DNA of 53,971 nucleotides from Candidatus Chloroploca mongolica (GCF_004762035.2 NZ_SIJK02000011.1:84248-138218); one strand, 5' to 3'; shown: positions 16,798 through 27,067, numbered from the stretch's first letter. The notes: generated from the letters alone by a model not told the origin. Program-made: numbers and translations.

Positions 16798-16970
16798 TGG
16801 GTTATTTGACGCAAAGGCGCAGAGGCGCAAAGGTTTGATGGTAGAGTATGCGCGCCTTGGTGGCAAAACGGGTCAACCCTGCACATACAGTGGGTGATGT
16901 GACGCAAAGGCGCAGAGGCGCAAAGGTTTGATGGATCAGTATGCGCAGTTTTTTTGAGTGAAAGCAGAAA
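16798..16970. repeat. Family-B repeat pair after the kinase gene
   Basis: Two copies of ACGCAAAGGCGCAGAGGCGC-AAAGGTTTGATGG, at about 16810 and 16901, each preceded by a TGGGTKATKTGACG context. No gene was seen between the kinase stop and the next repeat. Family B recurs in the 48-54 kb region. Confidence 0.7.
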
Positions 16971-17280
16971 CATGCCGCCCGCCATGGCTATCGCCACGAG
17001 GCATGCGCCACCACCTAAACAACCTAGCACCGCGCCAACCTTGGGGTTTCGAAAGGGGCAACGCCCCTTCGCGGGGGTCCAGGGGGCAGCGCCCCCTGGG
17101 CGGGGTGCGGGGCGCAGCGCCCGCAAGCAGTCTGTTGTCGCAACAAACCCCTGCGGAGCATCAAGGCGGGGCGCAGCGCCCGCAAGCAGTCTGTTGTCGC
17201 AACAAACCCCTGCGGAGCATCAAGGCGGGGCGCAGCGCCCGCAAGCCGTCTGTTAGTCGCAACAAACCCCCGCAGAGCTG
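16971..17280 (+). repeat. Family-A composite repeat, copy 1, with 59-bp tandem tail
   Basis: Core read in order: GCCATGGCTATCGCCACGAGG, ATGCGCCA, CGCGCCAACCTTGGGGTTTC, GAAAGGGGCAACGCCCCTTC and GGGGTCCAGGGGGCAGCGCC. The tail unit GGCGCAGCGCCCGCAAGC... CTGCGGAGCA is repeated three times at exact 59-base spacing (17111, 17170, 17229). Copy 1 of seven, all in the same orientation between 16.9 and 22.4 kb. Confidence 0.85.
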
Positions 17281-17297
17281 AGATACATAGCAGCACT

Positions 17298-17567
17298 ATG
17301 AATGAGCCGCAGCCTCCGTTGATTATCTTTAGCCGCCATGCCCAAACACAGATGCAAGAACGAGGCGCGGACGAAGCCGAAGTCATTGCAGCAATTCGTA
17401 GTGGTACAATAGAACCAGCGCGCAATAACCGCATGTTGTATCGGAAGAACTTCCAATTTGATGGCCTCTGGCGTGGACGTAGTTACCGCATAAAGCAGGT
17501 AGCGCCAGTTGTTGTTGCAGAAGCAGATCGACTGGTCGTTGTCACGGTCTACGTATTTTACTATTGA
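17298..17567 (+). CDS. DUF4258 family small protein (toxin-like)
   Basis: An 89-residue protein beginning ...IIFSRHAQTQMQERGADEAEVIAAI, with later RMLYRKNF and YRIKQVAPVVV. This is the pattern of DUF4258 proteins, compact RelE/BrnT-like folds often coded next to a small DUF2283 partner. Its biochemical activity is not established. The partner gene starts 22 bases downstream. The pair is enclosed by family-A repeats on both sides, so it looks like a separate cargo within the glycan locus. A type II toxin-antitoxin role is inference from size and pairing only. Confidence 0.7.
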   Translation: MNEPQPPLIIFSRHAQTQMQERGADEAEVIAAIRSGTIEPARNNRMLYRKNFQFDGLWRGRSYRIKQVAPVVVAEADRLVVVTVYVFYY

Positions 17568-17588
17568 GGTTAAAATGGAGAGCCGACA

Positions 17589-17801
17589 ATGAAGATCAGC
17601 TATGATCCAGATGTGGACGCGCTGTATATCCGACTAGTTGAGGGCCAGATCGAGTGTCAGGTCATTCAACTGAACGATCGCATTGCCATCAACGTTGGTC
17701 CGGATGAACAGATTGTGGGCATTGAGGTACTCGACGCCAGCGACCTCTTACCGGCTGCGGGTGAACCCAGAGTGAAGCTTGAGAATCTGGTGGCGGCATA
17801 A
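17589..17801 (+). CDS. DUF2283 family small protein
   Basis: A 70-residue protein with the DUF2283 hallmark MKISYDPDVDALYIRL, then EGQIECQVIQLNDRIAINV and VGIEVLDAS. GGAG lies 8 bases upstream of ATG 17589. It is paired with the DUF4258 gene 22 bases upstream, a frequent combination. It probably acts as partner or antitoxin (inference). It ends within 20 bases of the next family-A repeat. Confidence 0.78.
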   Translation: MKISYDPDVDALYIRLVEGQIECQVIQLNDRIAINVGPDEQIVGIEVLDASDLLPAAGEPRVKLENLVAA

Positions 17802-17815
17802 TGGATTGGCGTCGT

Positions 17816-17900
17816 TCATAACTATCGCCACGAGGCATGCGCCACCACCTAACCAACCTAGCACCGCGCCAACCTTGGGGTTTCGAAAGGGGCGAAGCCG
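17816..17900 (+). repeat. Family-A repeat, copy 2 (short)
   Basis: Contains ACTATCGCCACGAGGCATGC through GGTTTCGAAAGGGGC and stops before the long GC-rich tail. It follows the DUF2283 stop by 14 bases. Confidence 0.8.
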
Positions 17901-17937
17901 GGGGGGAAGGCAAAAGGTAAAAGGCAAAACATGTCGC

Positions 17938-18165
17938 CCGCCATGGCTATCGCCACGAGGCATGCGCCAACACGCATACGGACTGGCAGCGCGCCAACCT
18001 TGGGGTTTCGAAAGGGGCAACGCCCCTTCGCGGGGGTCCAGGGGGCAGCGCCCCCTGGGCGGGGTGCGGGGCGCAGCGCCCGCAAGCCGTCTGTTTGCAA
18101 GACCCCCTGCGGAGCATAGTCCCCCTGGGCGGGGCGCGGGGCGCAGCGCCCGCAAGCAGAAAGAA
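17938..18165 (+). repeat. Family-A repeat, copy 3
   Basis: Complete core plus two GGCGCAGCGCCCGCAAGC tails. It ends 7 bases before the nucleotidyltransferase start, so the repeat supplies that gene's whole upstream region. Confidence 0.85.
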
Positions 18166-18171
18166 CCCAAC

Positions 18172-18558
18172 ATGCCAACAGCCCTTGAACTTACCCGTGA
18201 CGAGTGGCAGCAATACCTGCATCCAGCACCAACGGCAGCCATGCCGCACGTGCCAGATTCAGCCGAGTTGCGCCTCCGCGAGCGCCTGCTGGCTGATGTG
18301 CGCCAGGCAGCCGCAGCGTTGAAGGGCCGCTTTGCCGTCAGCAGGGTACTGCTCTTTGGCTCCCTGGTTGACGGGGTTTGGTTCACGAGCGACTCTGATG
18401 TCGATCTCGCGGTCGAAGGGCTTGCTCCGAGCGACTACTGGGCGGCCTGGCGTACCGTAGAGGAGTTTATTACCGATCGCGAAGTAGATCTCATTGATTT
18501 AGATTTGGTTAGTGGCACCCTCCAGCAGACGATTACCCGCTACGGGCTTGAGTTATGA
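18172..18558 (+). CDS. MNT-type nucleotidyltransferase domain protein
   Basis: A 128-residue minimal nucleotidyltransferase. The active-site signature is VLLFGSLVDG followed by SDSDVDLAVEG, giving the GS...DxD catalytic pair. ATG 18172 is used because everything upstream in frame is translated repeat. Such proteins usually pair with a HEPN-domain partner and act as AMP- or nucleotide-transferring antitoxins. Here the overlapping downstream ORF (ATGA junction at 18555) is only 29 residues, so the usual partner appears lost or replaced. The next 75-residue gene may be its present partner. The module is bracketed by family-A repeats. Confidence 0.82.
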   Translation: MPTALELTRDEWQQYLHPAPTAAMPHVPDSAELRLRERLLADVRQAAAALKGRFAVSRVLLFGSLVDGVWFTSDSDVDLAVEGLAPSDYWAAWRTVEEFITDREVDLIDLDLVSGTLQQTITRYGLEL

Positions 18559-18644
18559 GCATCGCCTATAGCCAGCTTGCCGAGCGCATTGCGATGTTGC
18601 CTCAGAACGCACTGGCTAAGATGGAGGGTTGGTATGAAGACTGA
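18555..18644 (+). pseudogene. 29-residue ORF overlapping the nucleotidyltransferase (partner remnant?)
   Basis: Begins at an ATGA overlap with the nucleotidyltransferase stop and encodes MSIAYSQLAERIAM...EGWYED before a TGA. The coupling geometry is that of an MNT-HEPN pair, but no HEPN motif is present. It is either a truncated partner or a tiny leader whose 3-prime end carries the Shine-Dalgarno (GGAGGG, 18624-18629) of the next gene. Confidence 0.35.
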
Positions 18645-18861
18645 GGCTGAACTGCGCATGGCAGGCATGCAGGCACTGATCAATGCGCTGGGCCTGGTGG
18701 AGGCGGAACGCTTTGTAATGGCTGTCTCGCGTGAACCCTTTGATTACACAGCCTGGCGTCGGGATCATTTGCCCCGGCTCCCGCTCGAGGAATTGGCAAA
18801 GTTGGCGAATCTTGAGGCGGAAAAACTCCATCGTCTTGCACAAGAGACAAACAGCGAGTAG
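18634..18861 (+). CDS. Small conserved-looking protein of unknown function
   Basis: A 75-residue protein, MKTEAELRMAGMQALINALG followed by LVEAERFVMAVSREPFDYTAWR and an Arg/Leu-rich helical end. The sequence looks like small proteins I associate with cyanobacteria and Chloroflexota, but no function is known to me. GGAGGG precedes ATG 18634 by 4 bases, better than the upstream GTG/ATG options in frame. It follows the nucleotidyltransferase and may be its antitoxin-like partner (inference). Confidence 0.6.
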   Translation: MKTEAELRMAGMQALINALGLVEAERFVMAVSREPFDYTAWRRDHLPRLPLEELAKLANLEAEKLHRLAQETNSE

Positions 18862-18862
18862 A

Positions 18863-18905
18863 AAGCGGTAAAGCGGTAAAGCGGTAAAGCGGTAAAGCGC
18901 AAAAC
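18863..18905 (+). repeat. GCGGTAAA octamer tandem repeat
   Basis: Tandem copies of AAAGCGGT. The same octamer array precedes family-A copies at 19507-19545 and 21846-21900, so it seems to be part of the composite repeat's left end. Confidence 0.8.
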
Positions 18906-18921
18906 GCTAAAATCTAAAACT

Positions 18922-19160
18922 GCCATGGCTCTCGCCACGAGGCATGCGCTACCACCTACACAAGCGAGCACCGCGCCAACCTTGGGGTTTCGAAAGGGGC
19001 GAGGCCCCTTCGCGGGGGTCCAGGGGGCAGCGCCCCCTCGGGCGGGGAGCGGGGCGCAGCGCCCGCAAGCAGTCGAGTTTCACCCACAAACCCCTGCGGA
19101 GCAGCGCCCCCTGGGCGGGGAGCGGGCCACAGCGCCCGCAAGCAGTCTGTTCGCCGCAAG
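18922..19160 (+). repeat. Family-A repeat, copy 4
   Basis: Core CTCGCCACGAGGCATGCG through the GGCGCAGCGCCCGCAAGCAG tail, with a second, shorter tail ending about 19145. It fills the gap between the 75-residue gene and the HicB-like gene. No other gene is visible there. Confidence 0.85.
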
Positions 19161-19212
19161 GCTACGTACACGCAGGACAAGCATTGATGCCCAGAAAAAT
19201 TCGTGAAGCGTG

Positions 19213-19434
19213 ATGAATCCTGAGAGTCGCTACAGCATCGTGATCGAGTGGTCTGACGAAGACGAGGCCTATGTTGTCACACTGCCGGAGTTTCCGGGGT
19301 CACATACCCACGGTGCAACCTATGGAGAGGCGCTTGCGAATGGACAGGCAGTGCTGGTTCTGCTTGTGGAAGCAATGCAGCGGGAAGGTCACCCCCTGCC
19401 CAGGCCTGCACGTTATCAACCCGCGCCGACGTAG
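19213..19434 (+). CDS. HicB-like antitoxin-family protein (solitary)
   Basis: About 73 residues with the HicB/UPF0150 partial RNase-H fold pattern: YSIVIEWSDEDEAYVVTLPEFPGSHTHGATYGEALANGQAVL. ATG 19213 or GTG 19210 can start it. No HicA toxin gene lies beside it; the flanks are repeats. It may be an orphan regulator or an antitoxin that has lost its toxin. The sequence ends soon after the fold, without a DNA-binding tail. Confidence 0.75.
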   Translation: MNPESRYSIVIEWSDEDEAYVVTLPEFPGSHTHGATYGEALANGQAVLVLLVEAMQREGHPLPRPARYQPAPT

Positions 19435-19506
19435 CGCAACGTACTCTCTGGTCAGCGATCTTCGCTCTGGTCTACTCAGGGGCGAAAGTGGCAAGGCCCG
19501 GGGGAA

Positions 19507-19790
19507 AGCAGAAAGCGGTAAAGCGGTAAAGCGGTAAAGCGCTAAAATCTAAAATTGCCATAGCTATCGCCACGAGGCATGCGCCAACACCTAAAAAAGC
19601 GAGCACCGCGCCTACCTTGGGGTTTCGAAAGGGGCAACGCCCCTTCGCGGGGGTCCAGGGGGCAGCGCCCCCTGGGCGGGGTGCGGGGCGCAGCGCCCGC
19701 AAGCCGTCTGTTTGCAAGACCCCCTGCGGAGCATAGTCCCCCTGGGCGGGGCGCGGGGCGCAGCGCCCGCAAGCAGTCCATTGGCCCCGC
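19507..19790 (+). repeat. Family-A repeat, copy 5, with octamer leader
   Basis: GCGGTAAA array (19507-19545), then CTATCGCCACGAGGCATGCG (core, about 19563) to the doubled GGCGCAGCGCCCGCAAGC tail (19790). It ends 22 bases before gmd. Copy 5 is nearly identical to copy 3 in its tail, including the TGTTTGCAAGACCCCCTGCG segment. Confidence 0.85.
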
Positions 19791-19811
19791 CAAAATCCTG
19801 CAAAGCACACC

Positions 19812-21845
<2,034 letters not shown>

Positions 21846-21847
<2 letters not shown>

Positions 21848-21995
21848 CGGTAAAGCGCAAAGCGGTAAAGCGCAAAGCGGTAAAGCGGTAAAGCGGTAAA
21901 ATCTAAAACTGCCATGGCTCTCGCCACGAGGCATGCGCCAACACCTACACACGCCAGCACCGCGCCAACCTTGGGGTTTCGAAAGGGGCAACGCC
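21846..21995 (+). repeat. Octamer array plus family-A repeat, copy 6 (short)
   Basis: Begins right at the fcl stop with GCGGTAAA/GCGCAAA units to ~21900, then the family-A core to CGAAAGGGGCAACGCCCGGG. Truncated before the GC-rich tail. Confidence 0.85.
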
Positions 21996-22004
21996 CGGGG
22001 GAAA

Positions 22005-22345
22005 GCAGAAAGCAGAAAGCAGAAAGCAGAAACACGCCGCCCGCCATGGCTCTCGCCACGAGGCATGCGCCAACATCTAAACAAGCCAGCACCGCGCCAA
22101 ACTTGGGGTTTCGAAAGGGGCGAGGCCCCTTCGCGGGGGTCCAGGGGGCAGCGCCCCCTGGGCGGGGTGCGGGGCGCAGCGCCCGCAAGCAGTCTGTTGA
22201 TCACAAGACTCCCTGCGGAGCAACAACCCCCTGGGCGGGGTGCGGGGCGCAGCGCCCGCAAGCAGTCTGTTAATCGCAACAACCCCCTGCGGAGCATAGT
22301 CCCCCTGAGCGGGGAGCGGGGCGCAGCCCCACAGAAGCATAGCAC
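22005..22345 (+). repeat. Family-A repeat, copy 7 (long)
   Basis: AGCAGAAA units (22004-22032), then the core, then GC-rich tails repeated to ~22345 (GGCGCAGCGCCCGCAAGCAG twice, then a diverged GGGGCGCAGCCCC pair). It ends about 34 bases before the Wzm start. No gene in 21848-22378. Confidence 0.85.
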
Positions 22346-22378
22346 GGGGCGCAGCCCCAAAAAAACGAAAAAAAACCC

Positions 22379-23227
22379 TTGCACAACACACCAACAAAAC
22401 AAACCGAACACCTCCTCATCCTAGAACCAGGTCGAGCCGACAAAAACTACTGGCGCGATCTCTGGCGCTACCGCGAACTTTTCCTCATCCTCGCCTGGCG
22501 CGACGTCTCGGTACGCTATAAACAGACGATTATTGGTCTCGCCTGGGCCGTTATTCGTCCGTTTCTGACGATGATTGTCTTCACCATTATTTTTGGCCGT
22601 GTCGCCGGCTTGCCCAGTGATGGCAATGCCCCGTATGCCTTGATGGTTTTTGCCGCGATGTTACCCTGGACGCTCTTCTCTTCGGCGTTGAGCGAAGCCT
22701 CGAATAGCCTGATCGGCAATGCGAATTTAATTAGCAAGGTCTATTTCCCGCGCCTGATCATTCCAACGGCTACTGTGGTGACAGCCTTTATTGACTTTCT
22801 GATCAGCTTTGTTATACTCGTGGGTATGATGATCTGGTATCAGTATGCTCCGAGTTGGTCGATCGTGCTGTTGCCAGGTTTTATGCTGCTGGCGTTGCTG
22901 GCTAGTCTGGGGCCGGGTCTCTGGATTACAGCGCTCAATGTCAAGTATCGCGATTTTCGTTATATCATCCCCTTTGTCGTTCAGTTTGGGCTCTATGTGT
23001 CGCCAGTCGGTTTTAGCAGCAATGTGATCCCCGAGCAATGGCGGCTTGTCTATAGCCTGAACCCGATGGTTGGGGTCATTGACGGTTTTCGCTGGGCTAT
23101 TCTGGGGGCCGATAGCCCTCCCTACTGGCCTGGTTTTGCGCTCAGTCTTCTGGTCGTCGCCTTCTTCTTGTGGCTCGGCATTAGCCAGTTTCGCAAGATG
23201 GAGAAGAGCTTTGCGGATATGATTTAA
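22379..23227 (+). CDS. wzm: ABC-2 type polysaccharide export permease (Wzm-like)
   Basis: Membrane subunit of a polysaccharide/lipid-linked glycan exporter, 282 residues with about six membrane segments. The pre-TM helix reads DLWRYRELFLILAWRDVSVRYKQT, typical of Wzm/KpsM-type permeases, followed by GLAWAVIRPFLTMIVFTIIFGRVAGLPSDG. NPMVGVIDGFRWAI and the C-terminal YRDFRYIIPFVVQFGLYVSPVGF segment also match. The start is a TTG at 22379, placed by the usual ~30-residue distance to the RDVSVRYKQT motif; there is no better start. The ATPase gene begins 2 bases after the stop. It moves glycan across the cytoplasmic membrane. Confidence 0.93.
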   Translation: MHNTPTKQTEHLLILEPGRADKNYWRDLWRYRELFLILAWRDVSVRYKQTIIGLAWAVIRPFLTMIVFTIIFGRVAGLPSDGNAPYALMVFAAMLPWTLFSSALSEASNSLIGNANLISKVYFPRLIIPTATVVTAFIDFLISFVILVGMMIWYQYAPSWSIVLLPGFMLLALLASLGPGLWITALNVKYRDFRYIIPFVVQFGLYVSPVGFSSNVIPEQWRLVYSLNPMVGVIDGFRWAILGADSPPYWPGFALSLLVVAFFLWLGISQFRKMEKSFADMI

Positions 23228-23229
23228 CT

Positions 23230-24513
23230 ATGTCTGACATTGTGATCAAAGCCGAACAACTCGGCAAAAAATACATCATTGGTCATCAGCGAGAAAACGG
23301 ACGGTATACGGCGCTACGCGATGTGCTGATGCAGAATGCTCGTTCTGTCTGGAACAAGACCCGTGACCTGGTGCAAGGCAAGCCGATTGTGCAGGGTGAT
23401 ACGCTGGAGGAGGTCTGGGCGCTCAAGGATGTCAACTTCGAGATCCGGCGCGGCGAGGCCGTGGGCATCATTGGGCGCAACGGGGCGGGCAAGAGTACGC
23501 TGCTCAAGGTGCTGAGCCGCATCACCGAACCGAGCGCCGGACGGGTGTCGATCAGAGGGCGGGTGGCGAGCCTGCTCGAAGTGGGCACCGGCTTCCACCC
23601 CGAACTGACCGGACGCGAGAACATCTACCTCAACGGCGCCATTCTGGGCATGACCAGGCTCGAGATCAAGCGCAAGTTCGACGAGATCGTGGCCTTCGCC
23701 GAGGTAGAGAAGTTCCTGGACACGCCGGTGAAACGCTATTCCAGCGGCATGTACGTACGCCTGGCCTTTGCCGTCGCCGCACACCTGGAACCGGAGATTC
23801 TGGTAGTAGATGAAGTGCTTGCCGTAGGGGATTCGGCATTTCAGAAGAAATGTCTAGGCAAAATGGGGGATGTAGCACATGAAGGGCGGACTGTATTGTT
23901 TGTAAGTCACAATATGGTAGCAATCGAACAACTCTGCCAGAAGGCTATGGTTCTTCAGCAAGGTAAGGTTGCTGACTATGGAAGTGTTGAACAAGCACTA
24001 GGAATGTACCTGACTAGCGTAAGTGATCTCCAGAAGGTGAGTATTGCTGATAGAACAGACAGAAGAGGTAATCAGTTTCTTCGATTCACCAGGGTGGCTC
24101 TTTGCGATGCTGGTGGTAGCGAATTGGAACAAGTGCTTTCTGGGCAAGATGTTTATGTTCGCTTTTACTATGCGGCTTCAGAACAATTATGCGATGCGAG
24201 AGTACATGTGTCGTTGGCAATTGTTGATCGCGGTCGGATACTAATCAACCTGAATTCCTACAACAGTGGCTCTGCTGTTCTTGATGTGTACGAAAGAGGT
24301 TTTTTTGAATGTGTTTGGAAGAACTTCAATCTTACAGCAGGCTCATATGATTGCATTGCGTTCTGCTCTGTCAACGACGAGGTAGCCGACTGGGTCGATT
24401 CAGCATTTACAATCTTGGTGGAAAATGGCGATTTTTTTGGCCAGGGCGACTCCACACTTCATGGGATTGTTTTAGTGCCACATCGCTGGTATAGTCACCC
24501 CGATTTGTCGTGA
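23230..24513 (+). CDS. wzt: ABC transporter ATPase with C-terminal glycan-binding domain (Wzt-like)
   Basis: Nucleotide-binding subunit of the Wzm/Wzt exporter, 427 residues. Walker A GRNGAGKST is at 82-90, signature RYSSGMYVRLAFA near 169-181, Walker B LVVDE at 191-195, and the switch His in FVSHNM. Residues ~255-427 form an extra beta-rich domain, as in Wzt proteins that recognise the modified end of the exported chain. Base composition changes sharply near nt 23790-23830: upstream is GC-rich, downstream AT-rich with different codon use. The ATPase core therefore appears native and the recognition domain exchanged together with the downstream glycan genes. Confidence 0.93.
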   Translation: MSDIVIKAEQLGKKYIIGHQRENGRYTALRDVLMQNARSVWNKTRDLVQGKPIVQGDTLEEVWALKDVNFEIRRGEAVGIIGRNGAGKSTLLKVLSRITEPSAGRVSIRGRVASLLEVGTGFHPELTGRENIYLNGAILGMTRLEIKRKFDEIVAFAEVEKFLDTPVKRYSSGMYVRLAFAVAAHLEPEILVVDEVLAVGDSAFQKKCLGKMGDVAHEGRTVLFVSHNMVAIEQLCQKAMVLQQGKVADYGSVEQALGMYLTSVSDLQKVSIADRTDRRGNQFLRFTRVALCDAGGSELEQVLSGQDVYVRFYYAASEQLCDARVHVSLAIVDRGRILINLNSYNSGSAVLDVYERGFFECVWKNFNLTAGSYDCIAFCSVNDEVADWVDSAFTILVENGDFFGQGDSTLHGIVLVPHRWYSHPDLS

Positions 24514-25220
24514 GGAGAAACATAACTTTCAGAAATAGAGTTCTCTCCATGGTTTACAGATATTTACCATATCGAATCAAGGTTGCACGGTCTATGCTTT
24601 CAATCCTTGATGGGAAGTATGGTCATTGGCACAGTGTCAAGACCAGAGAATCTATCGGAATAGATGGAGAACCGACTCCATGGTATACCTATCCAGCAAT
24701 TGAATACCTCGACCAGCTTGACTTTACGGAGAAAACGGTATTTGAGTGGGGCGCAGGAAACTCCTCTCGGTACTGGGCTCGTTCTGCGAAGTCTGTCGTC
24801 AGCGTAGAAGACGATCCGATCTGGTATCGAAAGATTCAACAATACAGATCTGATAATCTAGATATTCATCTGATTCAAGACAAGCAGCGCTACATAGATG
24901 CTATACGCCAAAATGACCAGAAGTATGATGTTATTATTGTTGATGGTTCGTATCGTCACCAATGTGCCCTAATTGCTCCATTGTTTCTCAGGGAAGGCGG
25001 GGTTATTGTGCTAGATAACTCCGATTGGTATCCTGATTCGGCGAAATTCTTGCGGGACGCTGGTCTGTTGCAGGTCGATTTCAGTGGGTTTGTACCAGTC
25101 GCACTGCTAACTTCGACTACATCGCTATTCTTTCGCCGGGACTTTAGTGTTTCTAGCAAGAGTAATCAGCAACCCCGCCCCAGTTTGGGATCTGTACCTG
25201 CACCGCAGAATATCTCTTAA
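24510..25220 (+). CDS. Class I SAM-dependent methyltransferase
   Basis: About 236 residues. The AdoMet-binding motif I is TVFEWGAGNSSRYWARSA, followed by VVSVEDDPIWYRKI (acidic residue binding the ribose), YDVIIVDGSYRHQ and GGVIVLDNSDWYP. The substrate is unknown; position in the glycan locus suggests a sugar. The frame opens with a GTG overlapping the wzt stop; ATG 24549 is the alternative. It is in the AT-rich variable block. The Gln/Pro-rich C-terminal 20 residues look unrelated to the domain. Confidence 0.82.
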   Translation: MRRNITFRNRVLSMVYRYLPYRIKVARSMLSILDGKYGHWHSVKTRESIGIDGEPTPWYTYPAIEYLDQLDFTEKTVFEWGAGNSSRYWARSAKSVVSVEDDPIWYRKIQQYRSDNLDIHLIQDKQRYIDAIRQNDQKYDVIIVDGSYRHQCALIAPLFLREGGVIVLDNSDWYPDSAKFLRDAGLLQVDFSGFVPVALLTSTTSLFFRRDFSVSSKSNQQPRPSLGSVPAPQNIS

Positions 25221-25259
25221 GGCGATGAGTCTCTGTGTGAAAACCTAGAGGTCTACAAA

Positions 25260-26147
25260 TTGTCAACCTTTCTATCACGTATACGTCAAAAGCTAAAAAC
25301 GCTCTCAAGTCGTCGGGCAATTGCAAAGTATATTGATGGCGGCAGAATTCCATGGTCGACAGGTTATAAGGAATATCGTGCTCAATATATCAGTTCTGTT
25401 CTTGCCGACAATGATATTCTTGACGGATTTCGCCGAGAGAAGCCATTACCGATCGGCTACGGTATTGGCTTGGACGAGCGGTGTGTCGAATATCCTTGGA
25501 TGATTACCCGTTTGTCTCCTGAGCCAATACGTTGCCTTGATGCTGGATCTACTCTCAATCATGTACATATCCTTGAGCAATCCATATTTACAAACAAGCA
25601 GTTATATATATTGACACTTGCGCCGGAAGCTCAATGCTTTTGGCAAAGGGGTATTTCATATTTATATGAAGACCTTCGAAGTATCTCAATCCGTGATCAG
25701 TACTTTGATACGATTATTTCTATATCTACCCTTGAGCATGTTGGCTTTGATAACTCTTTGTTTACATCTGGTAAGACAGAACGACGTCCTGTTAGTCAAG
25801 CTGATTATAGGCTTGCAATGCAAGAACTATGGCGTATTCTGAAACCCGGCGGTCAATTACTAATTACCGTCCCGTTTGGAGTGTATGAGGATTTCGGGAC
25901 ATTCCAACAGTTCGACCTCGCTCTGCTACAGTCGCTTGAGTCGTCAGTGCAATCAATCAATACGAATCGTACATTTTACCGCTATACACATCAGGGTTGG
26001 GAGCTATCCGATGCTGACCAATGCGCTTCAAGTGAGTACTTTCCGTGGTGCATGTTACCCCTCGATCAACGCCGAAATCAGAAACCATCAAGTCCTGATG
26101 GAGCGGCAGCCGCCAGAGCTGTCGCATGCTTGGCCCTGATGAAGTAG
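25260..26147 (+). CDS. Class I SAM-dependent methyltransferase (type 11-like)
   Basis: 295 residues, TTG start at 25260 preceded by AGAGGT at suitable distance. Motif I is degenerate but recognisable (IRCLDAGSTLNHVHIL). Then FDTIISISTLEHVGFDN and the conserved post-motif ELWRILKPGGQLLITVPFG. The N-terminal ~95 residues have no assignment. It may methylate a sugar or a lipid-linked glycan end. AT-rich like the previous gene. Confidence 0.8.
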   Translation: MSTFLSRIRQKLKTLSSRRAIAKYIDGGRIPWSTGYKEYRAQYISSVLADNDILDGFRREKPLPIGYGIGLDERCVEYPWMITRLSPEPIRCLDAGSTLNHVHILEQSIFTNKQLYILTLAPEAQCFWQRGISYLYEDLRSISIRDQYFDTIISISTLEHVGFDNSLFTSGKTERRPVSQADYRLAMQELWRILKPGGQLLITVPFGVYEDFGTFQQFDLALLQSLESSVQSINTNRTFYRYTHQGWELSDADQCASSEYFPWCMLPLDQRRNQKPSSPDGAAAARAVACLALMK

Positions 26148-26305
26148 GATATTAGCGCGTGAAAATGATGAATTTAATGAACCGGGTGCTTTGTAGCTCC
26201 CGTGCTCGGCTCCTTACACTCTAACAGCGATATAGCCGGATACGACGCATTGCATCCAGCCCGTATCGTCGTCTACTCCTGGATGAGCCGCTCGAACTCG
26301 AGTTC

Positions 26306-27067
26306 GTGCGTCATCGTCCACCGTCACTCCAAACATTATCCGAGGATGATAGGTGGCAGCATTTGCGGATTGGCGACTTGGCGTTCTTTTGGCCTCAGGG
26401 CAACAAGACGAGTCCGCTCACCTGGATTTATCAAGAGGTATTTGCCCCGGCGCATTGGAATGCTCATACTTTTGAATATGGTGAAGTTGCTATTCAAATG
26501 GGAGACTGGGTCATTGATGCAGGCGCTTGTGAAGGTTTTTTTACCTATTACGCACTGAAGCGTGGTGCAAATGTCTTGGTGATAGAACCGGTTCCTGTGC
26601 TGGTAGAAGCGCTGTCGCACACATTTGAGGCAGAGATCAAGGCTGGGCGAGTTCAAATCTTATGGGGCGCATTAGGCGACAAGCCGGGTGAGTTTGGACT
26701 GAGAATAGCTCAGGATGAGCTTTACTTATCAGGTCTTGAAGCAGACGGAGATATAATTGTTCCTGTCTACACATTGGATGGCTTGCTTGAGCAGGAAGTG
26801 GTGCCATCGATTGACTTCGTGAAGATGGACATTGAAGGACACGAGGTGGCTGCCGTTCAGGGTGGGATCAGCCTTCTGCGTACTTCTAGCCCGCAACTAT
26901 CGATTGCAGTTTATCACCAAGAAGAAAACGCCCGTATCATTCGGCAATACTTGCAAGAGATCAACCCGATGTATAATGTGCATTGGCGAGGCATCTGGGC
27001 GCGATCCCAGGATCTTCCAAGACCATATATGCTGTATGCATCTCAAAAACGACGAGATCAATCCTGA
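26306..27067 (+). CDS. FkbM-family methyltransferase (N-terminus interrupted by an in-frame stop)
   Basis: 253 residues from a GTG at 26306. FkbM O-methyltransferase features: DWVIDAGACEGFFTYYALKRG (motif I), VIEPVPVLVEAL, and the family hallmark VDFVKMDIEGHE-like sequence (IDFVKMDIEGHEVAAVQGG). The same frame is open further upstream to 26225 and reads as ordinary protein (RIRRIASSPYRRLLLDEPLE). Before TAA at 26222-26224 it reads MNLMNRVLCSSRARLLTL from ATG 26168. The intact gene therefore probably started at 26165-26168 and now has a nonsense codon near residue 19, unless a downstream start is used. GC content is higher than in the preceding genes. Confidence 0.8.
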   Translation: MRHRPPSLQTLSEDDRWQHLRIGDLAFFWPQGNKTSPLTWIYQEVFAPAHWNAHTFEYGEVAIQMGDWVIDAGACEGFFTYYALKRGANVLVIEPVPVLVEALSHTFEAEIKAGRVQILWGALGDKPGEFGLRIAQDELYLSGLEADGDIIVPVYTLDGLLEQEVVPSIDFVKMDIEGHEVAAVQGGISLLRTSSPQLSIAVYHQEENARIIRQYLQEINPMYNVHWRGIWARSQDLPRPYMLYASQKRRDQS

